Shown here piece by piece: positions 49,415 to 57,561 of a DNA stretch of 64,000 nucleotides (positions are counted from its first letter, which is position 1; each line of letters starts with the position of its first letter). The DNA is taken from positions 62,001 through 126,000 of the forward strand of contig JBDHWG010000016.1 of NCBI GenBank assembly GCA_039810085.1, in the 5' to 3' direction. The position numbers and the translations under genes were made by a program. The notes under the pieces are model-generated. The model ran no database searches. It worked only from the letters and a program-made list of their open reading frames with translations, and was not told the origin of the DNA. The DNA comes from JBDHWG01 sp039810085 (lineage in GTDB: Bacteria; Chloroflexota; Anaerolineae; Epilineales; JAHCIE01).

Positions 49415-51118
49415 CTAGTCGAACTCCTCCACCGAGCGCGGTGCGATGTGCAGCGTGCGCTCACCGCTGTACGTCACCAGCCCCGGGCCGCCACCCTTGA
49501 GCCGCCGTACCCGCCGCGCCTCGGTCACGTCCACCGCCACGCTCGTCGAGCCGCGCGACGCCGAGTAGTACGCCGCCAGGCTCGCTGCCGCCTCGACCGT
49601 CGTCTCTGGCGTGGGGCGGCCCTCGGTCTTGACGATGACGTGCGCGCCGGGGACGGCACGGGCGTGCAGCCACAGGTCATGCCCGGCGGCGCGCTCGAAG
49701 GTGACGTGCTCGTTCTGGCGGCTGTTGCGCCCGACGAGGATGGTCAGCCCGTCCGGCGACGTCACCTCGATGGGCGGCGCGGGGCGGGCGCCGCCCTTGG
49801 TCGTCGGCGCGCGCTCGCCGACCAGCGCCGCGATCTGCGCGTGAACGGCGTCGATTTCTGGGCGGTTCTCCGCCAGCGCCAGGTCCGTGGCGAGCTGGCG
49901 CAGCGTGGCGATGTTGATGTCTACGCTCTCGCGCCGCGTCGCGATGTCGGCGGCGGCGCGTTTCGAGCGCTCGTAGTCGCGGAACATGCGCTGCGCGTTC
50001 TCGACCGGCGTGAGCGTTGGGTCCAGGGGGATGGTCAGCGGGCCATCGCCGGTGTCGGGGATAGTCAACTCGCGCGCGCCGGGCGGCACGGTCGAGGCGT
50101 AGGCCAGCAGCCACTCACCCCACACCCGCCGCTGCTCTACGGCCTCCGGCGGGAGCACCTCGCGCTCCAGGGCCGCCCGCTGGCGCTCGGCGCGCTCCAG
50201 GGCGTCGTCGATGAGCGCCTGCACGCGCCGCCGCGCCGCCGCGTAGGAATCCCGCCCCACTTGACTGCTGTAGAACGCGGCGATGGCTTCGCTCAAGCTC
50301 GGCGCCGGTTCGCCGTCCAGGTGGGTGAGCATGTAGGGCGCGAACTCCACGACGGCGTCGTCCTCGCGCACCCAGCTCGGCGACCACGCCCCGCCGGAGA
50401 CGAGCGGGCCGCACACCTCGGCCATCGCCTTGAGAAGTGGGGACAGGCGCTCCACGTCGCCGACGTAAGCTTCGGTGTCGCCCAGGGCGCGGAACGCGAT
50501 CTCCCGCGCGGCGAGTGGGCTGAGGCCACGCAGTCCGTTGAGCAGCGTCCGCCACACCGGGCGATCCGCCGTCGCGCCGGCCAGCAGTAGCTCAATCTGC
50601 GGCTCGGCGATCTCGTCGGGCGCGGGGCGCTCGATGGGCGGCGGGGGGATGTAGGGCTGCTTGGGGAGCACGACGCGGGCGCGGGTCATCTCTGGCGTGA
50701 TGCGGCGGGCGCTGTCGCGGATGGTGTTCGACGAGTCGAGCAGGATGAGGTTGCTGAGGCGGCCCATGAGCTCAGCCACAATGCGGCTTGGCCCCTCGGC
50801 GCCGTCGAAGTCGAGCACGAGGATGCGCTCCCATCTCGGCGTCGAAACGTTCACGAGCCGCGCGCCCTTGACGTACTTGCGCAGCATGAGCAGGAACGGC
50901 GTCTCTTTCTCCACGCCGCGCCGCCCCTTCGCGTCCGTGAGGTGGACGCGCGCCGTTTGGGGATCGGCAGAGAGGAGTAGGTAGTCGCGGCGGCCGTGGT
51001 AGATTTCCAACGCCAGCGCCAGGGCGTCCACCGGCACGACGGCCTGCACGCGGCCGCCCACCAGCGACGCCCCCAACTCGTCGGCGAGCGCGGCCAGGGT
51101 CAGCGCATCGAGGGGCAC
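49415..51118 (-). CDS. rqcH: Rqc2 homologue RqcH (NFACT-family ribosome quality-control factor)
   Basis: 567 residues in the NFACT order. The N-terminal NFACT-N domain has LADELGASLVGGRVQAV, FLLMLRKYVKGARLV and VAELMGRLSNLILLD. A helical, coiled-coil middle (about 290-430) follows, and a C-terminal NFACT-R domain has ILVGRNSRQNEHVTF, DLWLHARAVPGAHVIVK and a basic RRVRRLKGGGPGLVTY end. RqcH binds obstructed 50S subunits and adds alanine tails to stalled peptides. The GTG start at 51118 uses a GGAG that lies inside the end of the MFS gene, 3 bases away. Confidence 0.93.
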   Translation of the reverse strand: MPLDALTLAALADELGASLVGGRVQAVVPVDALALALEIYHGRRDYLLLSADPQTARVHLTDAKGRRGVEKETPFLLMLRKYVKGARLVNVSTPRWERILVLDFDGAEGPSRIVAELMGRLSNLILLDSSNTIRDSARRITPEMTRARVVLPKQPYIPPPPIERPAPDEIAEPQIELLLAGATADRPVWRTLLNGLRGLSPLAAREIAFRALGDTEAYVGDVERLSPLLKAMAEVCGPLVSGGAWSPSWVREDDAVVEFAPYMLTHLDGEPAPSLSEAIAAFYSSQVGRDSYAAARRRVQALIDDALERAERQRAALEREVLPPEAVEQRRVWGEWLLAYASTVPPGARELTIPDTGDGPLTIPLDPTLTPVENAQRMFRDYERSKRAAADIATRRESVDINIATLRQLATDLALAENRPEIDAVHAQIAALVGERAPTTKGGARPAPPIEVTSPDGLTILVGRNSRQNEHVTFERAAGHDLWLHARAVPGAHVIVKTEGRPTPETTVEAAASLAAYYSASRGSTSVAVDVTEARRVRRLKGGGPGLVTYSGERTLHIAPRSVEEFD

Positions 51119-51121
51119 AGC

Positions 51122-52633
51122 TTACTCCAGCGGCGTGGCGATTTCCACGCCCGTTGGCTCCGTCGCCAGCTCGCGTACCGAACCGGCCGGCATGAAGAAC
51201 GACGCCACGAGGCCAAGGGCCGTCACCACGGCGGCGATGACGAACACGGGCTGGATCGCCAGAACAAGAATCTCGCGCAGCGGCTCCAGGGCCTGCGACG
51301 GGATGTTCTGGGATGCGATGGGGTCGAGCAGCTGCTCCGGCGTGATAGACAGGCTGCCGCCGAGGCTCTGCATGCCGCCCAATAAAAGCGCGGCGAGGAC
51401 AGCGCCCATCACACTCACACCCACCGTCCCGCCCAGGCTGCGGCTGAAGGTCAGCGTGGAGGTCGTTGCGCCCATCCGCGACCGGCTCACACGGTTCTGG
51501 GCGGCGATGAGCAGGGTCGTGATGGAGATGCCCATGCCAGCGCCGGCCAGGAACTGGCTGAGGATGAGATACCCGACGCTCGTGTCGATGCTCAGGCGCG
51601 TCATCATGAACGCGCCGATGGTCATCACCGTCATGCCCGTCAACAAGATGGGGCGGTAGCCGAGGCGGAGGATGAAGGGCGCACCCGCCGTGCTGGCGAT
51701 GACCCAGCCGATGATCTGCGGCGTCAGGATCAGGCCGGCTTCGGCCGGTGTCTTGCCGAGCACGGCCTGGGCGAACAGCGGGATGAACGCCGAGCTGCCG
51801 AAGAGGGCGAAGCCAGTCAGGAAGCCCTGAGACGAAGCGACGTCAAACACCCGGTCGCGGAACAGGCTCAGGGGAATGAGTGGCTCCGGCGCGCGCCGCT
51901 CAACGCGCAGAAAGACGAGAAATGAGGTCACAGCGGCGATGAGCAGTAGCGCTGTCTGCCACGATGCCCAGGGCCACAGGTTGCCGCCCTCCATCATGGC
52001 AAGGAGCAGCGCCACGACGCTGATGCTCAGGGTCAGCGCGCCCAGATAGTCGATCTGTACGCGGCTGCGGTGGGGCGCTGGCTCGGTCAACCCCCACCAC
52101 ACCATGCCCACCGCCAGCAGGCCCAGGGGCACGTTGACGTAGAATACCCAGCGCCACGACGCATACTGCACCAGCAAGCCGCCGATGACCGGCCCGACGA
52201 GACTGGCGACGCCCCACACGCCGGAGAACAGCCCCTGGATGCGGGTGCGCTGCTCGACGGTGAAGATGTCGCCAGCAATCGTGAATGAGAGAGGGAGGAG
52301 CGCGCCGGCACCGACGCCCTGGATAGCCCGGAAGATGATAAGCTGCGTCATGGACTGGGACAAACCGCTGAGGGCCGAGCCGACCAGGAAGATGCCCATG
52401 CCGACAAGGAACACCGGCCGCCGCCCGTACAGGTCAGACAGCTTGCCGAAAATGGGTGTCATGACGGCGCTGGTGAGCGCGTACACTGAGAACACCCAGC
52501 CGTACTCAGCCAGGCCGCCGAGCTGCGAGATGATGGTGGGCATGGCGGTGCTAACCACCGTGGCCTCAATCGCGGCGAGGGCCAGGCCCAACATGATGGA
52601 TGCGGTGACCATATACAGACGCGTGCGCGGCAC
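51122..52633 (-). CDS. MFS drug exporter, DHA2/EmrB type (14 membrane segments)
   Basis: 503 residues, highly hydrophobic. The N-terminal motif AAIEATVVSTAMPTI and motif A (GKLSDLYGRRPVFL) are standard. The motif C-like stretch GVASLVGPVIGGLL marks an antiporter. The length and hydrophobic pattern fit 14 segments. It would export lipophilic drugs in exchange for protons. The likely start is GTG 52633. It is directly followed by rqcH on the same strand. No adjacent TetR or MarR regulator is seen. Confidence 0.92.
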   Translation of the reverse strand: MPRTRLYMVTASIMLGLALAAIEATVVSTAMPTIISQLGGLAEYGWVFSVYALTSAVMTPIFGKLSDLYGRRPVFLVGMGIFLVGSALSGLSQSMTQLIIFRAIQGVGAGALLPLSFTIAGDIFTVEQRTRIQGLFSGVWGVASLVGPVIGGLLVQYASWRWVFYVNVPLGLLAVGMVWWGLTEPAPHRSRVQIDYLGALTLSISVVALLLAMMEGGNLWPWASWQTALLLIAAVTSFLVFLRVERRAPEPLIPLSLFRDRVFDVASSQGFLTGFALFGSSAFIPLFAQAVLGKTPAEAGLILTPQIIGWVIASTAGAPFILRLGYRPILLTGMTVMTIGAFMMTRLSIDTSVGYLILSQFLAGAGMGISITTLLIAAQNRVSRSRMGATTSTLTFSRSLGGTVGVSVMGAVLAALLLGGMQSLGGSLSITPEQLLDPIASQNIPSQALEPLREILVLAIQPVFVIAAVVTALGLVASFFMPAGSVRELATEPTGVEIATPLE

Positions 52634-52654
52634 TCTAGTACCCCCACTCTGAAT

Positions 52655-53062
52655 TCATGGCTCTACCCGGAAGCCTGCTTGCACAAAATGCTTGTCGAAC
52701 GTGAAGGCCACCCCGATGCCGAGTTTCTGCATGACCGTGAAGGAGACGCAGTCGGTAAGCGAGTAGCGCTTGTCAGCATGGCGTTGAAAATAGGCCCAGC
52801 CTTCATAGAACATGGCTTCGTCAATGTGAACAAGCTGGATGGAAGGGCTATGGAGCAGAGTCCGTCCGACCTGAACAGCTTTGGCATGATAGCCACGGCT
52901 GTTGAAGAACGTCACCACCTCGTCAAAGACATAAGACGTTGTGACCAAGGCTGGCAACGCAGTAAATAGTCGCCGCCAGTGCTGGGCGGCGATCTGATGG
53001 TTCTGGTCGTTGCCTAGCTCCAGGGCAAGCCAGTAGCTAGTGTCCACGAAAACGGAGTTCAT
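52655..53062 (-). CDS. vapC: PIN-domain toxin (VapC-like)
   Basis: 135 residues. The acidic PIN residues are visible in FVDTSYW (Asp near 6), VFDEVVTFF (Glu), SLTDCVSF (Asp near 101) and FTFDKHF (Asp). PIN toxins are Mg2+-dependent RNases that cut tRNA or rRNA. Its start overlaps the antitoxin stop by 4 bases (ATGA), a typical coupled toxin-antitoxin arrangement. Confidence 0.9.
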   Translation of the reverse strand: MNSVFVDTSYWLALELGNDQNHQIAAQHWRRLFTALPALVTTSYVFDEVVTFFNSRGYHAKAVQVGRTLLHSPSIQLVHIDEAMFYEGWAYFQRHADKRYSLTDCVSFTVMQKLGIGVAFTFDKHFVQAGFRVEP

Positions 53063-53268
53063 GTGCCGTAGAGATAGCGATCATGGTTAATTGACGCGTC
53101 ATCAATATCGATCGTCACAGGATTCTTGCCAAGCTCTTGAATTGGATCTGAATCCGTTACAGGCACAATGACGATGACGTCCTGCTCCTGGCGGATATCG
53201 ACCTCATCAACGCCTTCAAGCCATTGCTTTGGAATGACGACGCCCTGGTCAGTCACTTTCGCTCGCAT
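53059..53268 (-). CDS. vapB: AbrB/SpoVT-like antitoxin partner of the PIN toxin
   Basis: 69 residues. MRAKVTDQGVVIPKQWLEGV and the following DIRQEQDVIVIVP form a swapped-hairpin AbrB-type DNA-binding domain; the C-terminal tail would clamp the toxin. ATG 53268 is preferred, with GGAGGG just upstream, over an in-frame start at 53307. It would repress its own promoter together with VapC. Confidence 0.82.
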   Translation of the reverse strand: MRAKVTDQGVVIPKQWLEGVDEVDIRQEQDVIVIVPVTDSDPIQELGKNPVTIDIDDASINHDRYLYGT

Positions 53269-53351
53269 TTGGCCCTCCACTTTCGGCCCTCGTCCGAACA
53301 CAGTCATGCAATTATAGCACAGCTACGGTCGATGGTCCTCTAGCTGGCGAG

Positions 53352-53672
53352 TTATTGCAGCAGGAGCAGTAGCATAATCATGTCAGTGAGGGCCAGGACG
53401 CGGTGGGTCAGGTTCGGCGTCATCTCGATGAGCGACCCCGGCCCGACCTCGAACGTCTCGCCGCCCAGGCCGATCTCCGCCTTGCCCTGCAACACCTGGA
53501 TGATGGCCGCCTTGGCCGACGTGTGCTCCGACAGCTCCTGGCCCGCGCCGAAGCTGAACACGACTGCCGTGACCTTGTCGGTCCTGGACACGGTCCGGCT
53601 CAGGATGCCGTTCGGGACGATATTCACCATGCCAACGATGTCGGGTAGATACACGAAGCCTTTGTCTGCCAC
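53352..53672 (-). CDS. Small cupin-domain protein
   Basis: 106 residues forming a single cupin barrel. Motif 1 is FGAGQELSEHTSAKAAIIQVLQG-like with one His and one Glu, and motif 2 is GPGSLIEMTPNLTHRV. GGGAGG precedes GTG 53672. Small cupins bind a metal and act as enzymes or sensors; nothing more can be said. It lies between the VapBC pair and a regulator. Confidence 0.85.
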   Translation of the reverse strand: MADKGFVYLPDIVGMVNIVPNGILSRTVSRTDKVTAVVFSFGAGQELSEHTSAKAAIIQVLQGKAEIGLGGETFEVGPGSLIEMTPNLTHRVLALTDMIMLLLLLQ

Positions 53673-53703
53673 AGGGCCTCCCTTTCACTATTCAGATCTG
53701 TTC

Positions 53704-53736
53704 AGACCTGACAGGTTTTGAAAACCTGTCAGGTCT
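53704..53736. terminator. 33-nt perfect hairpin, dispersed-repeat type
   Basis: The arms AGACCTGACAGGTTTT and AAAACCTGTCAGGTCT are exact complements around a single central G. It lies between the cupin gene start and the DtxR promoter. The family is common in bacterial genomes as a dispersed palindrome; here it may insulate the two divergent units. Confidence 0.7.
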
Positions 53737-53774
53737 ATTCGGGACTGTTTCTAAGAAGAGCATCATATTTATTG

Positions 53775-53803
53775 TTGCGCGAATCGTGCCACGACGGTAT
53801 AAT
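53775..53803 (+). promoter_or_regulatory. Promoter of the DtxR-type regulator gene
   Basis: TTGCGC (53775-53780) and TATAAT (53798-53803) are 17 bases apart. Transcription would start about 53810, only a few bases before ATG 53813, which suggests a leaderless or near-leaderless transcript. Confidence 0.65.
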
Positions 53804-53812
53804 TCGTGGTGT

Positions 53813-54532
53813 ATGCCATCATCAACGACCATGCCTAAAGACACCACGACCGAGCCAAGAGCCGCCGCAACGGCCACGATGCAGGACTACCTCAAGGCGC
53901 TGCTCCGCCTGGAGAAGGCGCAGTCGCCCGTGCCCACGTCGGCGCTGGCCGAGGCGCTGGCCGTGTCGCCCTCGGCGGTGACGGCGATGTCGTGCAAGCT
54001 CCACGTCGCCGGTCTCGTGCGCTACGCCGCCTATCATGGCATGGCCCTCACCGACCACGGGCGGGGCGAGGCGCTGCGGGTGATGCGCGCCCACCGGCTG
54101 GCCGAGGTCATGATGGTGCAGTGGATGGGCTACGGCTGGGAGGAAGTGGACGACGAGGCCGACCGGCTAGAGCATGTCTTGTCGCCGGAGTTCGTCAACC
54201 GCCTGGAGGCCCAGCTCGGCTACCCCAAGACCTGCCCCCACGGCGACCCCATCCCCGGCCCGAACGGCGAGATGCCCGACATCGCCGAGATGCCCTTAGC
54301 GTCCCTCACGCCAGGGCAGTCGGCGGTGGTCTACCGCGTCACGTCCCACAACCCGGCGCTGCTGGTGCATCTCCGCGACCTGCGACTGGTGCCGGGTACG
54401 CGCGTCGAGCTGCGCGAGGTTGCGCCCTTCGATGGGCCGCTGACGGTGCGCGTGGACGATGTCGAGCGCAACATCGGCCGCGCCGTCGCCCAATCCGTCC
54501 ACCTCCACCGCGCCACCCTCGAACCGAACTGA
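53813..54532 (+). CDS. DtxR/MntR-family metal-dependent regulator with FeoA-like domain
   Basis: About 239 residues. An N-terminal winged helix (TMQDYLKALLRLEKA, TSALAEALAVSPSAVTAM) is followed by a dimerisation and metal-binding domain (VMRAHRLAEVMMVQ, LGYPKTCPHGDPIPGPNG with Cys and His ligands). The C-terminal SH3/FeoA-like domain is about 165-239. It represses metal-uptake genes when Fe2+ or Mn2+ is bound. ATG 53813 is nearest the predicted transcript start; ATG 53831 and GTG 53786 are alternatives. No metal transporter is adjacent. Confidence 0.9.
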   Translation: MPSSTTMPKDTTTEPRAAATATMQDYLKALLRLEKAQSPVPTSALAEALAVSPSAVTAMSCKLHVAGLVRYAAYHGMALTDHGRGEALRVMRAHRLAEVMMVQWMGYGWEEVDDEADRLEHVLSPEFVNRLEAQLGYPKTCPHGDPIPGPNGEMPDIAEMPLASLTPGQSAVVYRVTSHNPALLVHLRDLRLVPGTRVELREVAPFDGPLTVRVDDVERNIGRAVAQSVHLHRATLEPN

Positions 54533-54547
54533 GCGACACGCGCGCGA

Positions 54548-55069
54548 ATGCGTCCCAAAGCGCTTTCTGTCGTTGGCCTGCTTATTCTCCTCGGTCTTAC
54601 GATTATCTTGATTGTGATAGTGCTACCGCCAGCGCGTCATGGCGAGTCTGGCGTAATAGTAGAAACGGCCACGAATGCGCCGATACGCTCCTCGATTACG
54701 TCAACGGCTACGCCGCCTGCCCTGAGTCCACAAGGTGTCCCTGCCATTCCTGTCACGCGCCCTGGCGACATCCCCGCCTTTACGGAACAGGACGTGCGCG
54801 CCTGGGAAAGCAGTCATGCCCACGAGTACCAAGACCCGGCGGAACCTCCACCCGTCGTAGAGAAGGTAGAGTGGATCACCAGCGGCGAGGTGAAAGCCCG
54901 AGTTGGGAACACAGGGCTTCCAGACGACGCCCTTCTCTGCGTCGTCACCCTGCGCAGCCACTTCATCGTGCATGGGCCGGCGGGAGGAGCGCCTTACACC
55001 GGCACTACCGAAACGGACGTGTATGATGCCCGCACCGGGAACTTCCTGGTGTTGGGAATAGGTCCATGA
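54548..55069 (+). CDS. Unrecognised membrane-anchored extracytoplasmic protein
   Basis: 173 residues. One N-terminal membrane segment (SVVGLLILLGLTIILIVIVL) anchors a Thr/Pro-rich linker and a C-terminal domain (about 90-173) with VEKVEWITSGEVKAR and CVVTLRSHFIVHGPAGG. I see no enzyme motif. It starts 15 bases after the DtxR gene and may share its transcript. Codon use is like that of neighbours. Confidence 0.65.
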   Translation: MRPKALSVVGLLILLGLTIILIVIVLPPARHGESGVIVETATNAPIRSSITSTATPPALSPQGVPAIPVTRPGDIPAFTEQDVRAWESSHAHEYQDPAEPPPVVEKVEWITSGEVKARVGNTGLPDDALLCVVTLRSHFIVHGPAGGAPYTGTTETDVYDARTGNFLVLGIGP

Positions 55070-55127
55070 TATGAGGAGTATAATTTAAGCATAAGGCATT
55101 CCGATTATGAGCAGAATAGGAGTGATC

Positions 55128-55346
55128 ATGGCAAGCTCTGAGTCCATGTACCGGGCGCAGGTATTGGAAGAAGTAAACAGAATCCCCAACGAATACCTGG
55201 CGCCCCTGCTCCAGATTCTCCGCGCCTATCGAGAGAGCGTTACGCTTCTTCCAGCTGAAGAGAGCTTCCGCCAAGGCTGGCGCGAGGCGATAGAAGGCGA
55301 TATTCACCCCATCCGGGATCTATGGACGGGTCTAGCCAATGACTAG
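55128..55346 (+). CDS. Probable antitoxin of a RelE-type pair
   Basis: 72 residues, largely helical (MYRAQVLEEVNRIPNEYLA, LLQILRAYRESVTLLPAEESF), ending HPIRDLWTGLAND. ATG 55128 is chosen because AGGAG lies five bases upstream; an in-frame ATG at 55107 has none. The overlap of 8 bases with the RelE-like gene and the size indicate an antitoxin. The helical N-terminal part is like small DUF2281-type proteins, an uncertain assignment. Confidence 0.72.
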   Translation: MASSESMYRAQVLEEVNRIPNEYLAPLLQILRAYRESVTLLPAEESFRQGWREAIEGDIHPIRDLWTGLAND

Positions 55347-55743
55347 CACCTCCCAAGACGAGGCTAGTCAGGAGACTCAGCAGCCTTCCCAACACGACGT
55401 GCAGGTCTTTTTCACGTCTGAGTTTCGTCGCAATGTACGACGATTAAGCAAGAAGTATCGCCGCCTTCAAGTGGATGTGCAGCCTGTTATTGACCAGCTG
55501 CAGGCAGGACAAACGCCAGGCGAGCAAATTCCCCGTGTAGGCTATAGGGTTTTCAAGGTTCGCGTACAGAACACTGATATTGACAAGGGCAAGCGCTCGG
55601 GATACCGCATGATCTACTATGTACAGACTCCAAGCGCAGTCATCTTGATCACCATCTATTCCAAGTCCGACCAAGGCGATGTGACACCTGACTTTGTTCG
55701 CCGCGTGATAGGCGAATATGAGGCAGACGAAGAGCGCAGCTAA
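55339..55743 (+). CDS. RelE/ParE-superfamily toxin
   Basis: 134 residues. The toxin fold is seen in FFTSEFRRNVRRLSKKY, YRVFKVRVQNTDIDKGKRSG and YRMIYYVQTPSAVILITIY, with SKSDQGDVT at the end. These are the Arg/Lys-rich helix and central sheet of RelE-like ribosome-dependent RNases. An unusual Gln/Ser-rich tail of about 18 residues precedes the domain. It ends sharing bases with the stop of the convergent flavoprotein gene. Confidence 0.85.
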   Translation: MTSTSQDEASQETQQPSQHDVQVFFTSEFRRNVRRLSKKYRRLQVDVQPVIDQLQAGQTPGEQIPRVGYRVFKVRVQNTDIDKGKRSGYRMIYYVQTPSAVILITIYSKSDQGDVTPDFVRRVIGEYEADEERS

Positions 55744-56903
55744 ATTGTAGCCGTGCTCGCTCTTGGCGCTTCGCGCGTGCCGGCGACGAGGGCGCGGCCG
55801 ACGAACGGCGCGACGCGCAGCAGCCGCAGGCCGACGGCCAGGGTGCGCGGCTGGAACATAAGCGGCTGCAACACCCGCCCCAGGCGGAGCCGCCACGCGA
55901 ACCGCCCCCGCCACTGTCGGGTGTATTCCCTCTCCAAATCTGCCTGCGACAGCTTCCCATCCAGGTACGCCAGAGCCAGCGGCGCAACCATCTCCGCGCT
56001 CGCCAGGGCCATCGCCATACCGTTCCCCGCCAGCGGGCTGATCAGACCGGCGGCGTCGCCGAGCAGCAGGACACCGTCCACCACCTGCTCTTTCGGCGAG
56101 AACGGCACCTGGCTGATGGCGATAAAGCGCTCGTGGATGCGCTCAGCCCCAGCGAGCCACGCGCCCAGCGCTGGGTTGGTCGGCAGGACGGCGCGGGCGA
56201 AGGCATCGGGGTCGCCGCCGTGGGCGCGCAGCAGGCGTGTCTCGGCCAGGAGACACAGGTTCACCTGGCCGCCTTCCACGTCCGCCAGGCCGCAGTAGCC
56301 GCCATCGAACGCGTGCAGCTCGACACGGTGGCCGACCGACGGGCCGTGGTAGTGGGCCTTGAGCGCGAACGTGTCGTGGTCCTGGAACAGGAAGCGGCGG
56401 GCGAGGGTGCGGTCCAGGGGCGAGCGCTTACCCCACGCGCCCAGCACGAGCCGCGCTGAAACCTCGCGTGTTCCGCCGTCGCGCAGCCGATACGTGACCC
56501 GCCGCGTGCCGCCAGGTGTCCCCACGACGTTCGTCACCCGCGCTGGCGCCAGCGTGACGGCCCTGGCCGACGCCGCATTCTCGAACAGCAGCGCATCCAG
56601 GACGCGCCGGCTCAGGCCCATCGCCGACGCTGGCAGACTGGCCGACCACACAAGGCCGCCCGGCGAGGTGATGCGCGCTTCGGTCATGCGGCTCGGACCG
56701 GCCGCGGCAACAGCAGCCGATGCGCCAAGCCGCGCCAGCATCGGCGCGGCCTCCGGTGACAGGAACTCGCCACACATCCGGTCGTGGGGGAAGGCATCGG
56801 CTTCGAGTAGGAGCACGCACACCCCTGCCCGTGCCAGGTGAGTGGCGGCGGCGCTGCCCGCCAGCCCCGCGCCGATGACAACGGCGTCGAAGGGGCCGGG
56901 CAC
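55740..56903 (-). CDS. FAD-dependent oxidoreductase, geranylgeranyl-reductase-like
   Basis: 387 residues. The FAD site is VVIGAGLAGSAAATHLARAG at the extreme N-terminus and the second FAD motif is VLLLGDAAGLISPLAGNGMAMA (about 280). An RMCGEFLSPEA block lies between. Such enzymes reduce double bonds in prenyl chains or hydroxylate aromatic rings. The start GTG 56903 falls 10 bases after the stop of the phosphoesterase gene; a longer frame to 56966 would overlap it. It is the last gene of the mrfA-mrfB unit. Confidence 0.83.
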   Translation of the reverse strand: MPGPFDAVVIGAGLAGSAAATHLARAGVCVLLLEADAFPHDRMCGEFLSPEAAPMLARLGASAAVAAAGPSRMTEARITSPGGLVWSASLPASAMGLSRRVLDALLFENAASARAVTLAPARVTNVVGTPGGTRRVTYRLRDGGTREVSARLVLGAWGKRSPLDRTLARRFLFQDHDTFALKAHYHGPSVGHRVELHAFDGGYCGLADVEGGQVNLCLLAETRLLRAHGGDPDAFARAVLPTNPALGAWLAGAERIHERFIAISQVPFSPKEQVVDGVLLLGDAAGLISPLAGNGMAMALASAEMVAPLALAYLDGKLSQADLEREYTRQWRGRFAWRLRLGRVLQPLMFQPRTLAVGLRLLRVAPFVGRALVAGTREAPRASTATI

Positions 56904-56913
56904 GGTGTCGGTA

Positions 56914-57561
56914 TTATCGGTTGGGTGCGCCCACGTCGGCGTCGATGAGCTGGAAGTCGAAGGCATTGATGACCTCGGTTTTGCCGTGCATGCTCCGCAT
57001 GGGTAGGCGCGGGTCGTAGCGATGCATGTGGCCGTGGATGAAGTAGCGCGGCTGGAAGCGGTCCAGCAGCCAGCGCACGGCCAGGAAGCCCTGGTGGGCG
57101 TAGTCTGTGCCGTCGTTGATGCCCGCCGCAGGCGAGTGAGTCAGCAGGAAGTCGAGGCGGCGGCGGCGCTGTATCGTGGCCCACATGATTTTGACGGCGA
57201 GCCTGAGCGCCTGCTCCCACATCTCGTTTTGGGAGTACTGGAAGGGCTTGCCGGGGTTATAAGCGATGGAGCCGCTCAGCCCGGCGACGAGAACGCCGTC
57301 AGTCTGGACGACGCGGTTCGCGGCGTAGACCCAGCCACGCGGACCGCTCTCCGCTTCGCCGAAGCGGTCCCACGTCAGGGGCTTGTCGTGGTTGCCCGCG
57401 ACGAACACACAGGTGCAGTTGAACTTGTCGGCCAGGAAGGCCAGGTAGGCGTAGGGCAGATCGCCCGCACCCAGCAGAAGGTCCACCTGGCCGGTGCGCT
57501 CGTGGGCATCGGGCGCTTCCAGGCGGCGGTCAACGCGGTCCGCCACGGCCAGGACCCGCAT
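56914..57561 (-). CDS. Calcineurin-like metallophosphoesterase
   Basis: 215 residues. The metal-binding blocks are visible as LLLGAGDLP, VAGNHDK, LLTHSPA and YFIHGHMHRY, the order D/GD-GNHD-H-GHxH of the calcineurin superfamily. It would hydrolyse phosphoesters of nucleic acid or small molecules with two metal ions. ATG 57561 overlaps the stop of the upstream gene (TAATG), so translation is coupled to MrfB. Its neighbours suggest a role in DNA repair or nucleotide clean-up, as inference only. Confidence 0.88.
   Translation of the reverse strand: MRVLAVADRVDRRLEAPDAHERTGQVDLLLGAGDLPYAYLAFLADKFNCTCVFVAGNHDKPLTWDRFGEAESGPRGWVYAANRVVQTDGVLVAGLSGSIAYNPGKPFQYSQNEMWEQALRLAVKIMWATIQRRRRLDFLLTHSPAAGINDGTDYAHQGFLAVRWLLDRFQPRYFIHGHMHRYDPRLPMRSMHGKTEVINAFDFQLIDADVGAPNR

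Noticed and set aside
48740..50590. 616-codon plus-strand frame
   Set aside because: Runs opposite parts of the restriction nuclease and rqcH, both of which have clear family motifs.
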